Source of the DNA: Arabidopsis thaliana
Lineage: Eukaryota > Streptophyta > Magnoliopsida > Brassicales > Brassicaceae
Reading direction: 5' to 3'
Length of the DNA stretch: 64,000 nucleotides
NCBI RefSeq assembly: GCF_000001735.4
Contig: NC_003075.7
Span: 17,237,001 to 17,301,000, forward strand
Shown here: positions 46,283-60,100 of the stretch, one piece after another
How the letters are laid out: each line of letters opens with the position of its first letter
How positions within the stretch are numbered: the stretch's first letter is position 1
The notes under the pieces: model-generated
Seen by the model: the letters and a program-made list of their open reading frames with translations, nothing else
Database searches by the model: none
Told to the model about the DNA's origin: nothing
Program-made: the position numbers and the translations under genes

Positions 46283-48527
46283 CTAGAAGTCTCCATGGGG
46301 ATTATCAGCATTCCTGCTTCCACTACCTCTAATCTCAGCATAACCCGGAGGTAGTTTTGGGGGATGAATAACAGGCAAGTTGCTGGAAGATCCGGGGACA
46401 ACAGATGGTCGGAATGACCAATTGATTGTGCTGATACCTGTAGATGGAGATGGATTTGAAGGGAATGGGTTATGGTCTCTTAGATATATAGGCAATGTTT
46501 CCTTATCGCCTAGCTGCTGCTGCTGCTGCTTATCGAGTTGTTGCTTTTCATAGTCCATAGCATTAGGTTTTGCTGGCTCGCTTATCATCTCCGCTGGGTT
46601 CATGACACTGGCAGTTCCAAACAGCCAAGGCTGTCTGAATTTTGGCTGCTTATCTTCTTTGCCTTTCGGTTGTTGGTAGGTATGATCGAAAGTTTCGATT
46701 GGTTTCGCAGAGGGCTTGTCTTTTTCCACGAAACTAGGTTCAGGTGGATCCACGGCTCTAGGAGTTGTTGAGCGGGTTGTGGAGATTGTGGTTGTGGGAA
46801 ATGCTTTCTCTGGTGGCACAGCTGGTGTGTAGTTAGATGGAAGTAGATCGTCCCAATTCTCTAGCAGTTCTTTATAGACTTTGCGTAGAGTTACCTCAGT
46901 TAGTCCGGTTATTTTACATATCTCTGCTTGTGTCTTTCGCTTGTCTTCAAGTTGACATGCCAGATAGATAGCAGCTGCAGAAATGCTGATCGGGTTTCTA
47001 CGGGTGCAGAAGCATTTGTTGATCACAACTTCTCCAATGTGTGTTGCTAGTTCCTAGGAAGATTGAAAACAGACAAATACTTAGGGGGATCATAATAGGC
47101 ATCAGAGTAGTGCATCTGAGATATTGCAAAGTGTCACATTGGATAGTGAAAAGTCATTGGAAGCGGGAAAAAGTCCATGCATTGATACACTATTCACGTT
47201 GCATTTTAGGCCTTTCAAAAAGAAGTATAAGTTTAGTAGCACACCTGAGCAGATTTGTTTAGTTGAAGGAGGGTACAGAATCTTGGCATATGAACTGATA
47301 TAGAGTTACTGTTGATGGGTTGACTTAGTTGTAGAGCTTCTCCTAAAATCTTGATGTACTTCCCAATTTCCTTCTGCTGTACATTGGCTGCAATGGAGAT
47401 TTCCTATTGTGCAAAGTAAGACAAATACATTAGACACAAATCAAGTCTCAATAATAAACTGAAAGAAGTGCTGCTCCTGTATAAGTTCATAAGTGATGGT
47501 CCACATTTGGTTGTAACAAAATCTGCCTCTAGAAAAGATAATTCTGTATTCTACGATACGATATCCATCTAAAAGCTAATTTACGAACAAAACATGTCAA
47601 AAATATCATCAAACAACTGAGACAAATGATAAGAACAGTTATTGATTAAGATAAAGTACACCAACATGGAAGCTTAATTCCTTCAAGCAAACACACAAGC
47701 TTTAGAAACCTAGCATAGACTGGTCATAGTTCTTCAATTCGAAAACGATGGTAGCTGTTCAAGAAACTACAATGATAATTTATCCAGAATCAACCATATA
47801 GTCACAACTTCTTTCAACTCAAAACGATGAGAACGAACTAGTTTTCTAACATAAACAATTCATCTAGCAATGTAACTTCAAGTAATTGAGACTAAGTAGC
47901 TAAATCTGCCATTAAAACTTGTAATGAAATAGGTTCTCTAATTACCTGAAGAGTTCTAGGTTCTTGAGCCTCCCTAATAGCTTGAACAAGGCAAGCAGTG
48001 GCTAAAGCTTCAACGCTTCTGTTTCGCAAGCAAGTAGCTGAGCAACAATCCCTAAACAACTGGAAAGCATGCTCAGAGATATCGCAATCCAATCCTAAAA
48101 TCGATGCCACATCGATAATCTGCATATAAGCCCTAAGATTATCCACCACAACAGTCGACGAATTCGAATTCGATGTTGACGAAGCGAGTTCTAGGGTTCG
48201 TTCGAGTTCAGCGAGATGACCGGAGAAAGAGAGGGAAGAGCGAGCGAAAATCGGGCTTGGCTCGAGGGACCAGGTAGAGAAGGCGGTAATGAATCCGGTA
48301 GGTTCGAACGGATCTTCCTCGTCTTCAGGAGACGGTTGCGCCGCCGTTTGGAGATCGGAAGTGACTAAGCAGAGAGGAGTGTCTTGGGCTCGGAGATGGA
48401 AGAGGTGGTGGTTTTGCGTCTGTCGTTCTTCCATTACGCGACCGCAAGATGAGCACTCCGTTATTGATCTACCGGAGCTCGTGGTGGTACACCGTCCCTG
48501 CGCCGATGAACAGTACGGACACTTCAT
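46283..48527 (-). CDS. PBRP: Plant-specific TFIIB-related protein PBRP, 3 exons, 503 aa
   Basis: Exons are 48527-47946, 47403-47245 and 47053-46283, all phase 0 and summing to 504 codons. The N-terminus MKCPYCSSAQGRC with CSSCGRVMEER is a zinc ribbon of TFIIB type. Two cyclin-like core repeats follow, one around DVASILGLDCDISEHAFQLF and one around KCFCTRRNPISISAAAIYLA to ITGLTEVTLRKVYKELLENW. The C-terminal third is Pro/Ser/Gln-rich with a QQQQQ tract and is outside the TFIIB fold. PBRP was described as residing largely on the plastid outer envelope and entering the nucleus when the proteasome is inhibited, with a role linked to rRNA transcription and endosperm growth; this is family knowledge, not visible here. 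I recognise it as At4g36650. Confidence 0.94.
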
Positions 48528-48952
48528 TTTTGTGTTTCTTTACGTTTGTGTTTTTTTTTTTTTCACTCTCACGTGCGAGTGTGGTAAAGCTTTTTTATAC
48601 TACAAGAGTAAACAAACCGCGTATTTTAGTTTAGTCAACAAATCTTAATTTGGTAATCTACAGTGGCAAAAGGTTGCCAATAACAACACAGATTCAAGAG
48701 TCCCAAGTTTTGAAGATATCAGAAGAAGAAATATATCATAAGGGATCCATTGCTTTTTCGTGTAAAGTCATAAGGTTCCATTTGCTTCTACATATATTTA
48801 TAAAAGTAGCTCTATATAATTACCAACGATAGAATGTAAAAAGAGCAATTTGATTTCGAAAATTGAATTTTAGTCCCAAAATGAAATCTATCCATTTGGT
48901 AGTTCATCTTTTGGCTTCAGCAAGTAGTAGACATATGTTACCAATATCATTA

Positions 48953-50281
48953 TCAGCTACTAGCTGCTGGCTTGTGTAGAATTCTCTTCAAGTTTCTTCC
49001 CAAATCCCTTGCACTCTGAGAACAAACCGATAAAGAAAAGAAAAAAGAGTTTAACACTCAGGTTAAGTCTATGAACAATTTAAGAGAAGAAATTAAAAGA
49101 TGAATCCTGATCAAGAAGCTAAGGTGGGTGATGGAAGCTCTACCAAACTTGATCAACCAACTTTCACAAAAGAGGTTTAGCATTAAATGCAAGAAACAAA
49201 ACCGAAAGCTATACCTATCTGAAATCTCATAACATAATTTTAAGAAGACATAATCTACTCAACCACATGCTATTATGCATACCAGTATCTTACACTAGAT
49301 CTACATACCCAGTCTCCAGAAAAATTAGACCTTGACCATTATAAGGTACTATGTGTATCGAAAGTTCATACAGGTCTTTATATGTTTGGATATCAAGCAT
49401 GGATCCATATAGCTGGTCACCAATCACAAACAAAGATAGAGTATACACAAACTAACTTTAACAGGTAATAACTTAAAGAGTAACACTAAATCTTAATGGC
49501 ATATCTCCAGACACAGAAGAACTTGACCATCAAACTGAACAACCTAAGCTAGGTACACTCAAGATCTAAACTCCAGATACCAGATTGAACATTACTATTT
49601 ACTCCAGCACAGAGGCAAGATCGACTACCATCTATCTATACCTCTACCTACTGATTCTAAGTGACTAATATAGTGAAAACAAATCGAAATTTAAAGCAAG
49701 AATCATCACCATTGATCTAGAAGGAGGTGGATCAAGAGTGATCGACCGCGCCGACATCTTGGCGATTTCACCAATAGCAGCTTCTCTAACCCCAGGCACA
49801 TCACTAGTGAGTTCTTCATAAGCAGCAACAAAAGCCTCTTGCCAAAATCTAGGCAATTTGATCCGACGACTATTAGTATACACATCCCACATATGCTTCA
49901 CCACTTTCTCTCTCTCCTCCATTTCCTAAAAAATACCACAAATTCCAAAACCTCAAAAACCAGACTACAATCAAATTACACACCAAATCAACCGAAATAG
50001 AAACAGAGAGAGTAAACAACCAGAACGTCGAGATTATCGTAGTTCGGAATCCCTAGATCTTCCGATAACCGGTTCAGATTCCCGGTAGATAACCGGAGAG
50101 TGACGGTGCCAGTAAACATCGACCAAAAAGCCAAAAGCAAAATCGCAGCAAACGCCCAGAACTTATATCGACCTCTTCCAAACAAGACCGAGTCAGAGCT
50201 TTCCTTCTTCGAATTCGCCATAGCTGTTCCCGTCGCCGTACCAGTCGTCGTCGTCGTCGGCAATGCATCGTCCTCCTTCAT
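48953..50281 (-). CDS. DUF1195 single-pass membrane protein (At4g36660-like), 3 exons, 179 aa
   Basis: Exons are 50281-50021, 49925-49710 and 49015-48953, each a whole number of codons, 180 in total. The first 30 residues are Thr/Ala-rich and disordered, then a basic patch (GRGRYK) precedes one membrane helix, FWAFAAILLLAFWSMFTGTV. The C-terminal domain (MEEREKVVKHMWDVYTNSRR onward) is soluble and helical. The family is plant-specific with no assigned function. Intron 2 is about 690 bp, long for this region. The last exon adds only 20 residues (SARDLGRNLKRILHKPAASS). An ACTGGGCC element near 50471 lies in the promoter. Confidence 0.85.
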
Positions 50282-50679
50282 CTTGATCTCAAATACTAAT
50301 TACAACTCAATAATCTTGCTTAGTGAGTGATGCTAACACCAAATCTGAGCTCTCGTGAATCGATTTCAGTAGATTCAGTTCAATTGGGAAAGTGTCGGCT
50401 CGATTTTGTTAAATCTGAGAGAGAACTTTAAAAAAAAAAAAATCAGTTCACTCTCTTCACAGTTCACACTACTGGGCCATTATTAGCTAGTAATTGGCGA
50501 TGTATTAGCCGTTGATCTTAAATTGTTAATGAAAAAAATACTAAAGCGTGCGTCAATCTTGACCGTTGATTTATAATTTGATAAAAGCCACACAAAAGTA
50601 CAACTAAACGACGTCGTGTAATGAGTGAGAAACCCCAAACGCTGTCGTTTCATTTAATGATAACATTATATTCATCATG

Positions 50680-52483
50680 CTAAGCTGCACCGTTTTCGCC
50701 GCGTACTTTATCACCGTCTCTTTGAAAAAGCGCTTCGATTTCTTCAAGTGATTTTCCTTTCGTCTCCGGCAAGAGGAAGAAGAAGAAATTCCACGCCACT
50801 GCCGCAACTCCGGCGAACATAAAGAAAGCTCCACCGGTGGTTATCGCACTAGTCAACGACAAAAACGACATCGACACGGTGGCGTTCATTACTCTGTTCA
50901 CCGCAACGCCGAGACTCGCTCCTTGTGCCCTAAGCTTCAACGGGAAAACCTCAGAACTGTAGACCCAAGTTATTGGGCCGAGCCCAATAGAGAAAAACGC
51001 CACGAAACTATAAGCCGCAACTATGCTCAGTACTAAAGCCCACGCTAATTTCCCGCCAGCATTTTGGGCCATTGTAAGCCCAAATCCCAACATTGTCAAC
51101 GCAATGACCATTCCTCCAACGCTGGTCAACAAAAGCTTCCTTCGACCTACCTTGTCTAACAATAAAGTCGCAGTGAAAATAAACGTCGTTTTCATGATTC
51201 CGACACCGATAGTAACCAAGAAAAGCTTGTCTTTAGTCGTGATTCCTGCTTTCTTAAAGATCCTCGGACCGTATAAAAGCACTGCTTCGATTCCGGAGGC
51301 GTGTTGGAAGAAATGAATCCCAAGAGCAGTTAAAAGAACACGTCTCACTGCAGGAGTTGGTCTTAGAATGAGCTCTTTCCACACTCCTTCACCATGAGTC
51401 TTCTTACCCTCCATTTTCACAACATCGTCTACGCATTTCGGGTCGATTCCCGCAGCAGCTTTGATGTCTTGAAAGCGGAGTTCTGCTTCTTCAGGGGAAT
51501 TAGATACCAATTCCAATATCTCCTTGCCTTCCTTAAGACGGCCTTGCATAATCAACCACCGTGGAGATTCCGGCATTTTCAAGATCCCGAACGCTAGCAC
51601 TAGGGACGGAACCGCGGCTATACCGAGCATGAGTCTCCAACCGATATGCATAGGTAACTTGGAGAAGAAGTAATTCACGATATAACCTAGTAAAATCCCT
51701 ATACTGATACAAAGGTGAGGAAGAGAAGCTAAGAGTCCTCTATGTGAAGCAGTTGCGATCTCGGCAGAGTAAACCGGAGCAACCATCAGAGCAAAACCGA
51801 CTCCGAGTCCAGCGGTGCATCTACCGGATAGGAGAACCGGATAATTCGGACCCCAACCCATCAATATTGAGCCTAACATGAATAGTATTGAGGCCAAGAC
51901 GATTGTGTAACGCCGTCCGATTATGTCCGACGTTCTTCCGGCGAGCAATGATCCGACAAGGGCACAAAGGTTGAGAATTCCAGTGAGAACTTCTATTTGA
52001 ACGTCGTTTGTCTTCAAATCTTCTTCTATAAACACCATCGCTCCACTCATAACACCAGTATCTACACAAATACCCAAAAAAAACAAAAAAAAACTTATAA
52101 TCTTATCAATTCTCATGATCATATTAAAAAAAATACCATCCCAAGTCATTCAAATCGTTGAATGATATGTGGATGATGTATAATCAAAAATCATATTTCT
52201 AGAGAAAACCATAAATTTGACATCAAAAACTTTTATAAAGAATAAACACCTCTGTACTTTTCAAAGTTACTAGCACAAAAAAAGTTACTATCACAAATAT
52301 TTTTTAAAAATTCTTTTCTCATATTACAACCCCAATGGTCTTCCACAACAAATGTTAGTTTTGGAGAATTCTCTATTACTTACCGTAACCAAAGATGATG
52401 GAGACGATGGAGGCGACGATAGCACATTGAAGAGCGAATCTATTAACTCCGGCCGGCTTCTCGCCGGAGATTTGATCGGCCAT
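50680..52483 (-). CDS. PMT6: Polyol/monosaccharide H+ symporter PLT6 (PMT6), 2 exons, 493 aa
   Basis: Exons are 52483-52384 and 52061-50680, summing to 494 codons. The protein has twelve apolar segments and the sugar-porter signatures of the major facilitator superfamily: FGYDTGVMSGA in helix 1, GRRYTIVLAS after helix 2, MPESPRWLIMQGR after helix 6, DKVGRRKLLLTS after helix 8, and LPETKGKSLEEIE after helix 12. The first exon encodes MADQISGEKPAGVNRFALQC and ends inside helix 1, the usual intron site of the family. Polyol transporters of this clade move linear polyols and hexoses with protons across the plasma membrane. I recognise it as At4g36670. The upstream intergenic region is long and AT-rich. 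Confidence 0.95.
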
Positions 52484-55478
52484 GATTAATTAACCACCAC
52501 GTTACAAGAAGGTATAGAGACTTTTGTCGATCTATGTCTCTCTCAGTTATAAGCTTTTATCTAAAAGTTCGTTAAGAGTTAGGTCTTACTAATCTCTCTT
52601 GCTCTCTCAGTACCAAAGAAAAGATTCGGTGATTATATAGAAAAAAAATAGTTGACAAAACAGTAGTCGTGAAAGCCACAAGCTACTGTTAAGAGATGAT
52701 TTAGTTATTTGAATCCAATGGACAAGAGTCATCCACATCGTTTTAATATATGTTTATAGAATGAAACATGTTTTGTGATCAAATTCTAATTACAGACCTT
52801 GACTGTAATTAAAAGTTAACAGTTACAGCTTGACCAGACTATAAACTTGGAAGCTCTGATGTCATGTGTAAACCTGAGTTGGCATTAGTCGTTAATAAGT
52901 TAACTTTGGATTTTGGATAAGAACGTATGTGTAACAAAGTTGACTCTTTGGGGGTGAGTTTTGGACTAACTAAGATTTTTTTTTCGATTAATAAGATATG
53001 GGTAGACACCGACACGAGTCCGTTATCATTGCCTTATTGGATAAGAGCTATTTCTAATAGGTGCTTTTTGTTTTTATCCTCGTGAATATTTTTAAATTTT
53101 CTTGTTTTTATACACGTGAATATTTTAAAAATATCTTGTTTTAGATCGCGAGAATTTTAAAACTTCATGTCACTGTGTAACCAAACACTCGATTTGGATG
53201 GACTCATGGAGTCAACTATGGAGAGTCAGAGTGTAAAACGTCATGGGTCCATTTTTAAATTAGATTTCAAAGTTTGAAGTTTTAGATGAGTTGCCCGAAA
53301 AGTCAAGTGGGCTTCATTAGTTTAGACTTTGAATCACGTGAATAGCCAAATTCTTGTTTGTTAATTAAGCCAATAGCCAAAAAAAAAAAAAAAAACTTGA
53401 TTTGGAAATTTGTGGTATTTTCTTAATTATAGTATGTAAATATCCTCAAGTTGACTTGCATGAATATTTTGATGGTGATTACGGTTTGTGGATCAGTGGA
53501 TGAGATTTGAACCTATAACATGTTATTTGTTTATATGTTCATGCATTTTAATTAAAAATTTTTTTTTGCATTTTAATTACTTGTTCTTTCCTTTTTCAGT
53601 GTTTTGCATAATTTCAACTTTTTCCCAAAAAAAAAAAACTGATTTGGGAAGTTCGTACCTCATGTTTCTCCAATAGTATGCCTACAATAAGAAACAATTA
53701 TTGACAAAGAAAAAAAGAGATGTTTGTAATTAATTGTCTAACGTAAGGCAGCCATGAGCCAACTAGTATTTCCGATAAACTTTCGTGTTGTAACTAAAAG
53801 TGTAACCCATCAAAAACTACATGCAGTTTCTTCCTATATCCACGACAAAGTTTAACCCTAAAACCTATCGCTACATCTTGAGAGGAAGAACCTACATCTA
53901 TAGAAAAACTAATCGAGTCTAAATCTAAATTGGTCCAAATAAAGAGAAAATGAATAAGTAATTTTGACGATATTGAAAATAATAATTTATCAACCATAAG
54001 AAAAGTCTCTCTACCACACTTTTAATAATTTATCGTATGGTGGACTCATAATACACCATATGTGCGCAGTCGTAACCTCGTGTGGTAATGTCATCGAACG
54101 AATCACGAATGTATTATCAAAATATAAAGATGATTACATATATTAGGATGAATTACTAATTACATCATGTTACAAAAAAAAAATCACGAACTCAATACCA
54201 TGATTCTATATGTTTGTATATAGAACATCTAATGTTTTCGAGATACATCCGGTGTTTGAATTTTGTGGAGGATTATTTATTGGAAAACATCGTGTGTACA
54301 ACGAACCTAACTCAGTTTCATTTGGTGCTTTGGCTTTTGGTTCGCGATATGCTTTACTGATTTTAGAGATTTAGCCGCCAACATCAGCTCATTACCACTT
54401 TTACTCTTTTAAACCAAACTGTCTGCTAAGTTTCAAGCATCTTTAAAATACTTTCTAATATTTAAAATTTTAATAGCTTGTGGAATCAACTGTTGAAATG
54501 ATGATTCAGTTTATTTACGTTTCTGATTTAACGTTGTTAATTTTTCAATTTTTGTTTTCATTGTTAAAAGTTAACTTTAGTACATCAAAGTAGATCACGT
54601 TTCTCAAAAAGCTCACTATATAAAATATCCATAGATTTTATTCACCAACTTTGTACTGTTCTGTTTCCGGACGAGTAGGTGATGTTATTGGATTATTTCG
54701 TCAAAAGTTTATATTTGACTTACTAGTATGAAGAAAGCATACTTTTCAACAAAAATGTTCCACAATTTGTATTAAAATATTATAGAGACATCAGTGTTAC
54801 AGAAAATTAAAAACATTACATATAATGTAGACTATATAGTATAGTATTACTTATGTGATTCCCGTAATTTTCGTTTGAACTTTGGAATCTTTTTAATTAA
54901 ATTTAGAGCTATTGATACAAAATAAGCAAACAACTACGCAAGATGATTAACATTTTGCAACCTTAGGATTTGCAAATTCTCTGAAAGATGTTGCAACTCA
55001 AATACTTACCTGATCAGAAACCTATCAAAATCATTGTTGAAAATTTGTCACTCTTATCTTTCGTGCAAGTCAAAATTAGGGGAAGCCAAGTCAAATTGAG
55101 TTCCAACGAGATCAAGATTCCACTATACGCGAAACCATCTTCGTACCAAGAAACAGAGTTTAGCTATACCAACAGAACCAGCTTGACCCTTTAGTTGCAA
55201 GTAGAAGGATATGTAAAAACAACATAAAACTGAAAGAAACTTGAATTCATCATGAAGCACAAGTGTGTAGAACAAAGCAGTGAACTATATGAACCTGAAA
55301 ATTGTTGACTATGGAATTCTAGAGATTCCAACAACAAACCGTCAAGCTTTTACAAGCTAATTTATGAGGAAAGAAAAATGCAGGAGCAGCTTATAAATAA
55401 ACCTGCATACTAGATCATAGTTTTCAACAAGTCTTCAAGCAACAAAATAAGATGTTCAATCGAAATGCTCTTGAGCTA
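52484..55478. other. Intergenic region between PPR gene and PLT6
   Basis: Mainly promoter of PLT6 on the left and 3' flank of the PPR gene on the right. AT-rich. An open frame with ATG at 54988-55194 (68 codons) has protein-like composition but no recognised family. An oligo-A run at 53380-53396 and scattered AT repeats are present. No mobile element was identified. Confidence 0.45.
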
Positions 55479-56717
55479 TTAAGCAGCAGCAGCCTCTTTT
55501 GCAGAAGATGGAAAAGCATCGGTTTTTGAATACAGCCCGAGTTCCTCCTCGAGTTTCTTCCACGCATTCAAGAAACTCGGAGGGAATTTCTTCTTCACCG
55601 TTCTAATCAACCCTTTAGCGTCATCTCTTTTCTTGTTCTCCACCAATCCCACAACCAAATGCTTCAAAGTGTTGAAATCTGGAATCTTGTGCATATACAC
55701 ACTCTTCTTGAAGATCGCATAGCCTTGCTCGTACAATCGGCTATAACAAAGATGAAATATCAATGTCCTAAAAGTAGCTGCGTTGGGAGCACAGTTGTTA
55801 CCTTCAAGTCCTTCATACACTTTCTTAGCTTCGTCCAACATTCCTCTCTCACAATACGCAGTCATAAGATAGTTATAGCTAATCGTATCAGGTTTCAATC
55901 CCATACTACTCATTTCTTCAATCAACTCCTTAACTCTTTCAGGGCTTTCCTTTTGAGCACTCATTATACGAACATTATACGCTGCATTATCCAATTCACA
56001 GCCTTTCTTCACCATCTCATTCCACAAGTTATCAGCTACCTCGAGCTCACCTTTCTTATACAATGAACTCAAAATGGTGGTGAAAGCAATGGTAGTAACT
56101 TCCATGCCTTTACCTTGCATCTGTCTCATAATCTCAATGGCTTTTTCAGGGGTACCAGAGTCACAGTATGACTTAATCAATATACCGTAAGAGATTTTGT
56201 CAGGGATGATCTTATTGTACCTCTGAGGAATTTCGTCGAACAGTTGGGGGACTTTATCGAAATTCTTGGAATGGAGACAAGCGTTGAGCAAGGCGTTGAA
56301 GGAAACAGCTGATCTGGGTGTGCCGTATTGATCCATCTGCTCGAAGGTTCTCATGGCGTGATTAAACATAGAGGCTTGGCCGTAAGATCTGATAAGCGTA
56401 GAGTAGAAAGGTTCTTCTTTGATTTTGGGATCATTTTTGTGGGATTCAATTAGGGTTTCGATGTCTGAGAAACGGCGACACTTGGCGAGGCGACGAACAG
56501 TGAGCTCTTGGGCGTAGCGAGATGAAACAGGAGAGGCTGAGTGATCGGAGACATTGGCGTAGATCTTAAGAGCTTTGTCGGGATCGTGTTCTTTCCGGAG
56601 AGTGGACTTAGCTTTGGAGACAGAGATTTTGCCTGAAGAGGGAGCGGTGGTCGTACCGTCAGCGGCGGCTGAGGCAAATCGGCGAACAAGGCGGAGAGAA
56701 ATACGAGAAGAAGCCAT
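55479..56717 (-). CDS. Mitochondrial P-class pentatricopeptide repeat protein (At4g36680-like), intronless, 412 aa
   Basis: A single uninterrupted exon, usual for PPR genes. The first 30 residues (MASSRISLRLVRRFASAAAD) are a typical mitochondrial presequence. From about residue 100 there are about eight 35-residue P-type repeats, for example YNVRIMSAQKESPERVKELI and ISYNYLMTAYCERGMLDEAK. There is no E or DYW extension, so RNA editing activity is not expected. The short, soluble form matches the subfamily that includes PPR336 and mitoribosome-associated rPPR proteins. I recall this gene among those found in the Arabidopsis mitoribosome, but cannot verify it here. It ends in an Ala-rich tail. 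Confidence 0.93.
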   Translation of the reverse strand: MASSRISLRLVRRFASAAADGTTTAPSSGKISVSKAKSTLRKEHDPDKALKIYANVSDHSASPVSSRYAQELTVRRLAKCRRFSDIETLIESHKNDPKIKEEPFYSTLIRSYGQASMFNHAMRTFEQMDQYGTPRSAVSFNALLNACLHSKNFDKVPQLFDEIPQRYNKIIPDKISYGILIKSYCDSGTPEKAIEIMRQMQGKGMEVTTIAFTTILSSLYKKGELEVADNLWNEMVKKGCELDNAAYNVRIMSAQKESPERVKELIEEMSSMGLKPDTISYNYLMTAYCERGMLDEAKKVYEGLEGNNCAPNAATFRTLIFHLCYSRLYEQGYAIFKKSVYMHKIPDFNTLKHLVVGLVENKKRDDAKGLIRTVKKKFPPSFLNAWKKLEEELGLYSKTDAFPSSAKEAAAA

Positions 56718-57138
56718 TTTGCAGAAATGGGTATTGTGGAGAGTGGTGGCGAGAAAAGGAGACGCCTTTAGGGTTTTAGTGGCTTAACAGAGATTTTTGG
56801 GTTTTACAAGTTTGCTTCTTTTTCTTTCTTTTTTCTTCTATCAGAAGAGAACCAAACTACTTGAATATTTCAATAGAGAGAGTACTCAACTTCTTGTGTT
56901 GATTTAGAACATATGTCACATTTACGAGAGACGAATGATGTTTTACGAGGGACTCATGATGTTATTCTGTGAATAATTTTTGAGATAAATATTTAAGAAA
57001 TAGACCAAAGATATGAGATAAAAACGTTATAATAAGCAACGTGTCGATAATCTCATACTCTTACAATCACGCAAAAGGGTCTTGAAACTGAAGCAAAGTA
57101 CTTAACTTTTAAGTAATAGAAAGCAAACAAAGAAGTGA
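56718..57138. other. Spacer between PPR gene and U2AF65A
   Basis: Contains the PPR 5' leader and promoter and the U2AF65A 3' UTR in about 420 bp. No other feature is visible. Confidence 0.5.
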
Positions 57139-60100
57139 TCAGGCTCCATAATCACCCTGTTCAAACTTGTCTTCAGGGTAATACACTGCAACGACTTCAT
57201 TTCCTCCAAATTTCCTACCATTCATCCCGAATCTTGCCCTAGTCGAGCCATCTGTATCGGCATACTTCAAAAACACCTGCACATTAAATATATCAGACAG
57301 TCAGATTACGACTAAATAGAAATATACAAGAAGTAGAGAGAAAGAGAGAGAGATAAGTTTACCTTGCCAAGGCCTGCCACTGGCTCACCATTGGGGCTTG
57401 GACGCGGAATCACAACATTGGTCAAAGCACCTGCATTTTAAGAGTTAAAGAACAAAACATTTCGAATACAAGACAAGAAAACACAGACAAAAACAAGTCA
57501 GTTTTTTCTTTTAAGAAATAGTGGCCATTGGTGATAAATAGATTAGGAGGTTTATGCAGTCTCCTGTCTGTGTATGTTAGGGCTGATTCTTTATAGCAAA
57601 AGGCTGTAAAACAGCACAACCAAGAAAACAGAGAGACAGATCAATATGCTTTTAATCTTATATTTCAAAATAGACCATATTGCGCAATTAAGAGGTCTCT
57701 TACCAAACTTTCCGCCTTCCTGTCTCATGTCTTCCATTATATCTCCATACTCCTCATCATCTCTAAGCTCATCCTCAGTAACAACTTGAGTCAGACACAC
57801 CACAGTGGTTGCCACTGCACCAGGCTGTAACATAACCCTCTGCAAAAGATAAAACCATCAATCAGTCTTTTAATCTTATAAATGGAAATATTCAAGTTAG
57901 GTCTCAACACGTTTTGCAAGCTCATTTTGTTTTCTTCCAATATTATTAAGAAGAAAAAAAATTACCTGAAAAGCTATTTGCTGCTGTGCATGCAATAATA
58001 CGTTCTCTTGTTCAGGCTTTTGTAGCATTGTTCCCTGGTTGGCACGTCTCACTGTAAGAGTCTTATCTCCCATCTTGATACCATTTAGGGCAGCGCACGC
58101 GATATCTGTAACAGAAAGATCTTGGTACACACAAAAGGCATATCCTTTAGAGTTCCCTGTTTCTCGATCTTTTACAAGATCAAAGCCCTTGAGGCCTCCA
58201 AAGGACTCCAACAACTCCCTCACTTGTGATTCCGTGAAGTAATATGGAAGTCCACCAACAAAAATACGATCTGGTCCCTCAAGCCCACCAGAAGCACCTG
58301 GAGTCAGACCAACAGCAGCTAAGTTTAGATGGGGACTGGGCTGGCTTGGACCAAGAGTCGCAGCTAGAGATGGGTTATAGTCACTAGGTCTCCTCACCTT
58401 CACCGGAGCTCCCTGGAAAAGAAAAAAAGAAAAAGAAAGATAAGCATTCAGTTGGGTAACCTATATACCAAAGAAATGCCAGTACTAAAACTCAACCAAA
58501 TATTTGGTAGTGCGGTAAACATTAAAACATACCTCAAATATAATCCCATCCAAAGACATAGCGTTACTTGCCTCTTCAACAGATCGCATCTCCACAAAAG
58601 CAAACTTCTTCTCGTGGTTTATGTAGACATTAACAACTGCATCACCTGCGAGTAAGAAAAAAGATTTATAAAAAAAGATTAATCCAAGTATCATAATAGA
58701 CACTCTAGCATCTGCACCAGGATTATGTACCTGGACCAGCAGTGTTTCCACCAACAGCAGCCATAACTTGACTAAAAAATGTAGCCACAGACTGCAAATA
58801 CAAAATAATAAATCAATGTTAGTATCATTATTTGCTGAAACATATTTCAGTGGGAGAAAATGAAAAAAGAAAGTGGATAATAACCTGTTCATTTGCCGTA
58901 GGGGAAAGCCCACCGACATAGACTCTGCGAGCATGTCTAGTTGCCTGAAGACACAAAGTAAATAAGGATTAAATTAGAACAGAGAAATACATAGTATCTT
59001 GCGTATATCCATGATAAATAAAATCTAACCTGCTGTGTCATAGCCTGAATTGGCATCATAGAGAGTCCCCCAAATGACTGTAGGACATAGACGACTTAGT
59101 TCAAGAAAGACATCAATTAAGAAAATATTAAAAGGGAAAGACCACAGACCTGTCCAGTCGGCAATGGAAACATGTTGGGAAACATTCCAGCCCCAGGAAG
59201 AGTTGGTGGAGCGGGAGGAACTTGGCCTACAAAAGAAAAACAGGTTAATACATAAGAAAATTACATATGAGAAAACCTAGTTTACCATCCCTGGAAATGT
59301 ATTGGTGACATCAAGAGGTTTAAGTCTGCATGGAAAATTTTTGCAAGACTAACAAAACCAGTGATATGTACTGAGGATGAGCAATACCCATACGCAGTAA
59401 TTCTTCCTTGTATATAAGAGCTAACCAGCCCACACCCAGTGTTGCCTTACCAAAACAGAAAAGCAAACAAGAGACACAAAGACCACCAAACAACCAAAAG
59501 CTCTCAGTTCTAGCGTTATGTCCCAAGTAAAAAAAGAAAGAAAACAGCCTATGTTTTTGTAGTTATTCAGGAGAAACAGATTTTATCAATCCCAGTACGT
59601 GTATTAGGTATGAATTCTACATTATGCTAATGAGAAGGTGCTAAATTAAAGAGATATACCTGTAACAGCAGCACCAGCAGCTAACATTGCAGAGGCTGGA
59701 GGTGCCATATCGAATCCACTGACTCGCTGCTTACTGCAACAACATATATTGAGTGAGGTTAGAAACTTTCTTAGATTGAAGCAATTACTTCATAGAAGAG
59801 TAAGTAATCCAATGAGAAAAAAATGCTACCTTTTCGATGGAGATCGTGACCTTGTTCTGCGCTCAGATCTATCCTTTGAACGAGATCGAGATCGACGACT
59901 GCGTCTTCCTCCTCTATCATCTCTCCGCCTAGAAGAATAAAAAATAAGCCAAATCAGTACCTTCCATAAAATCAAAAAGGATTCAATCTAAATTGAAAAT
60001 GTATAATTCAATTCAAGAACAGTCTACCTATCATGGTCACGATCACGGCTTCGACGGTAATCATCATCATCCCTACCACCACGTTCTCTTCTTTCACCAC

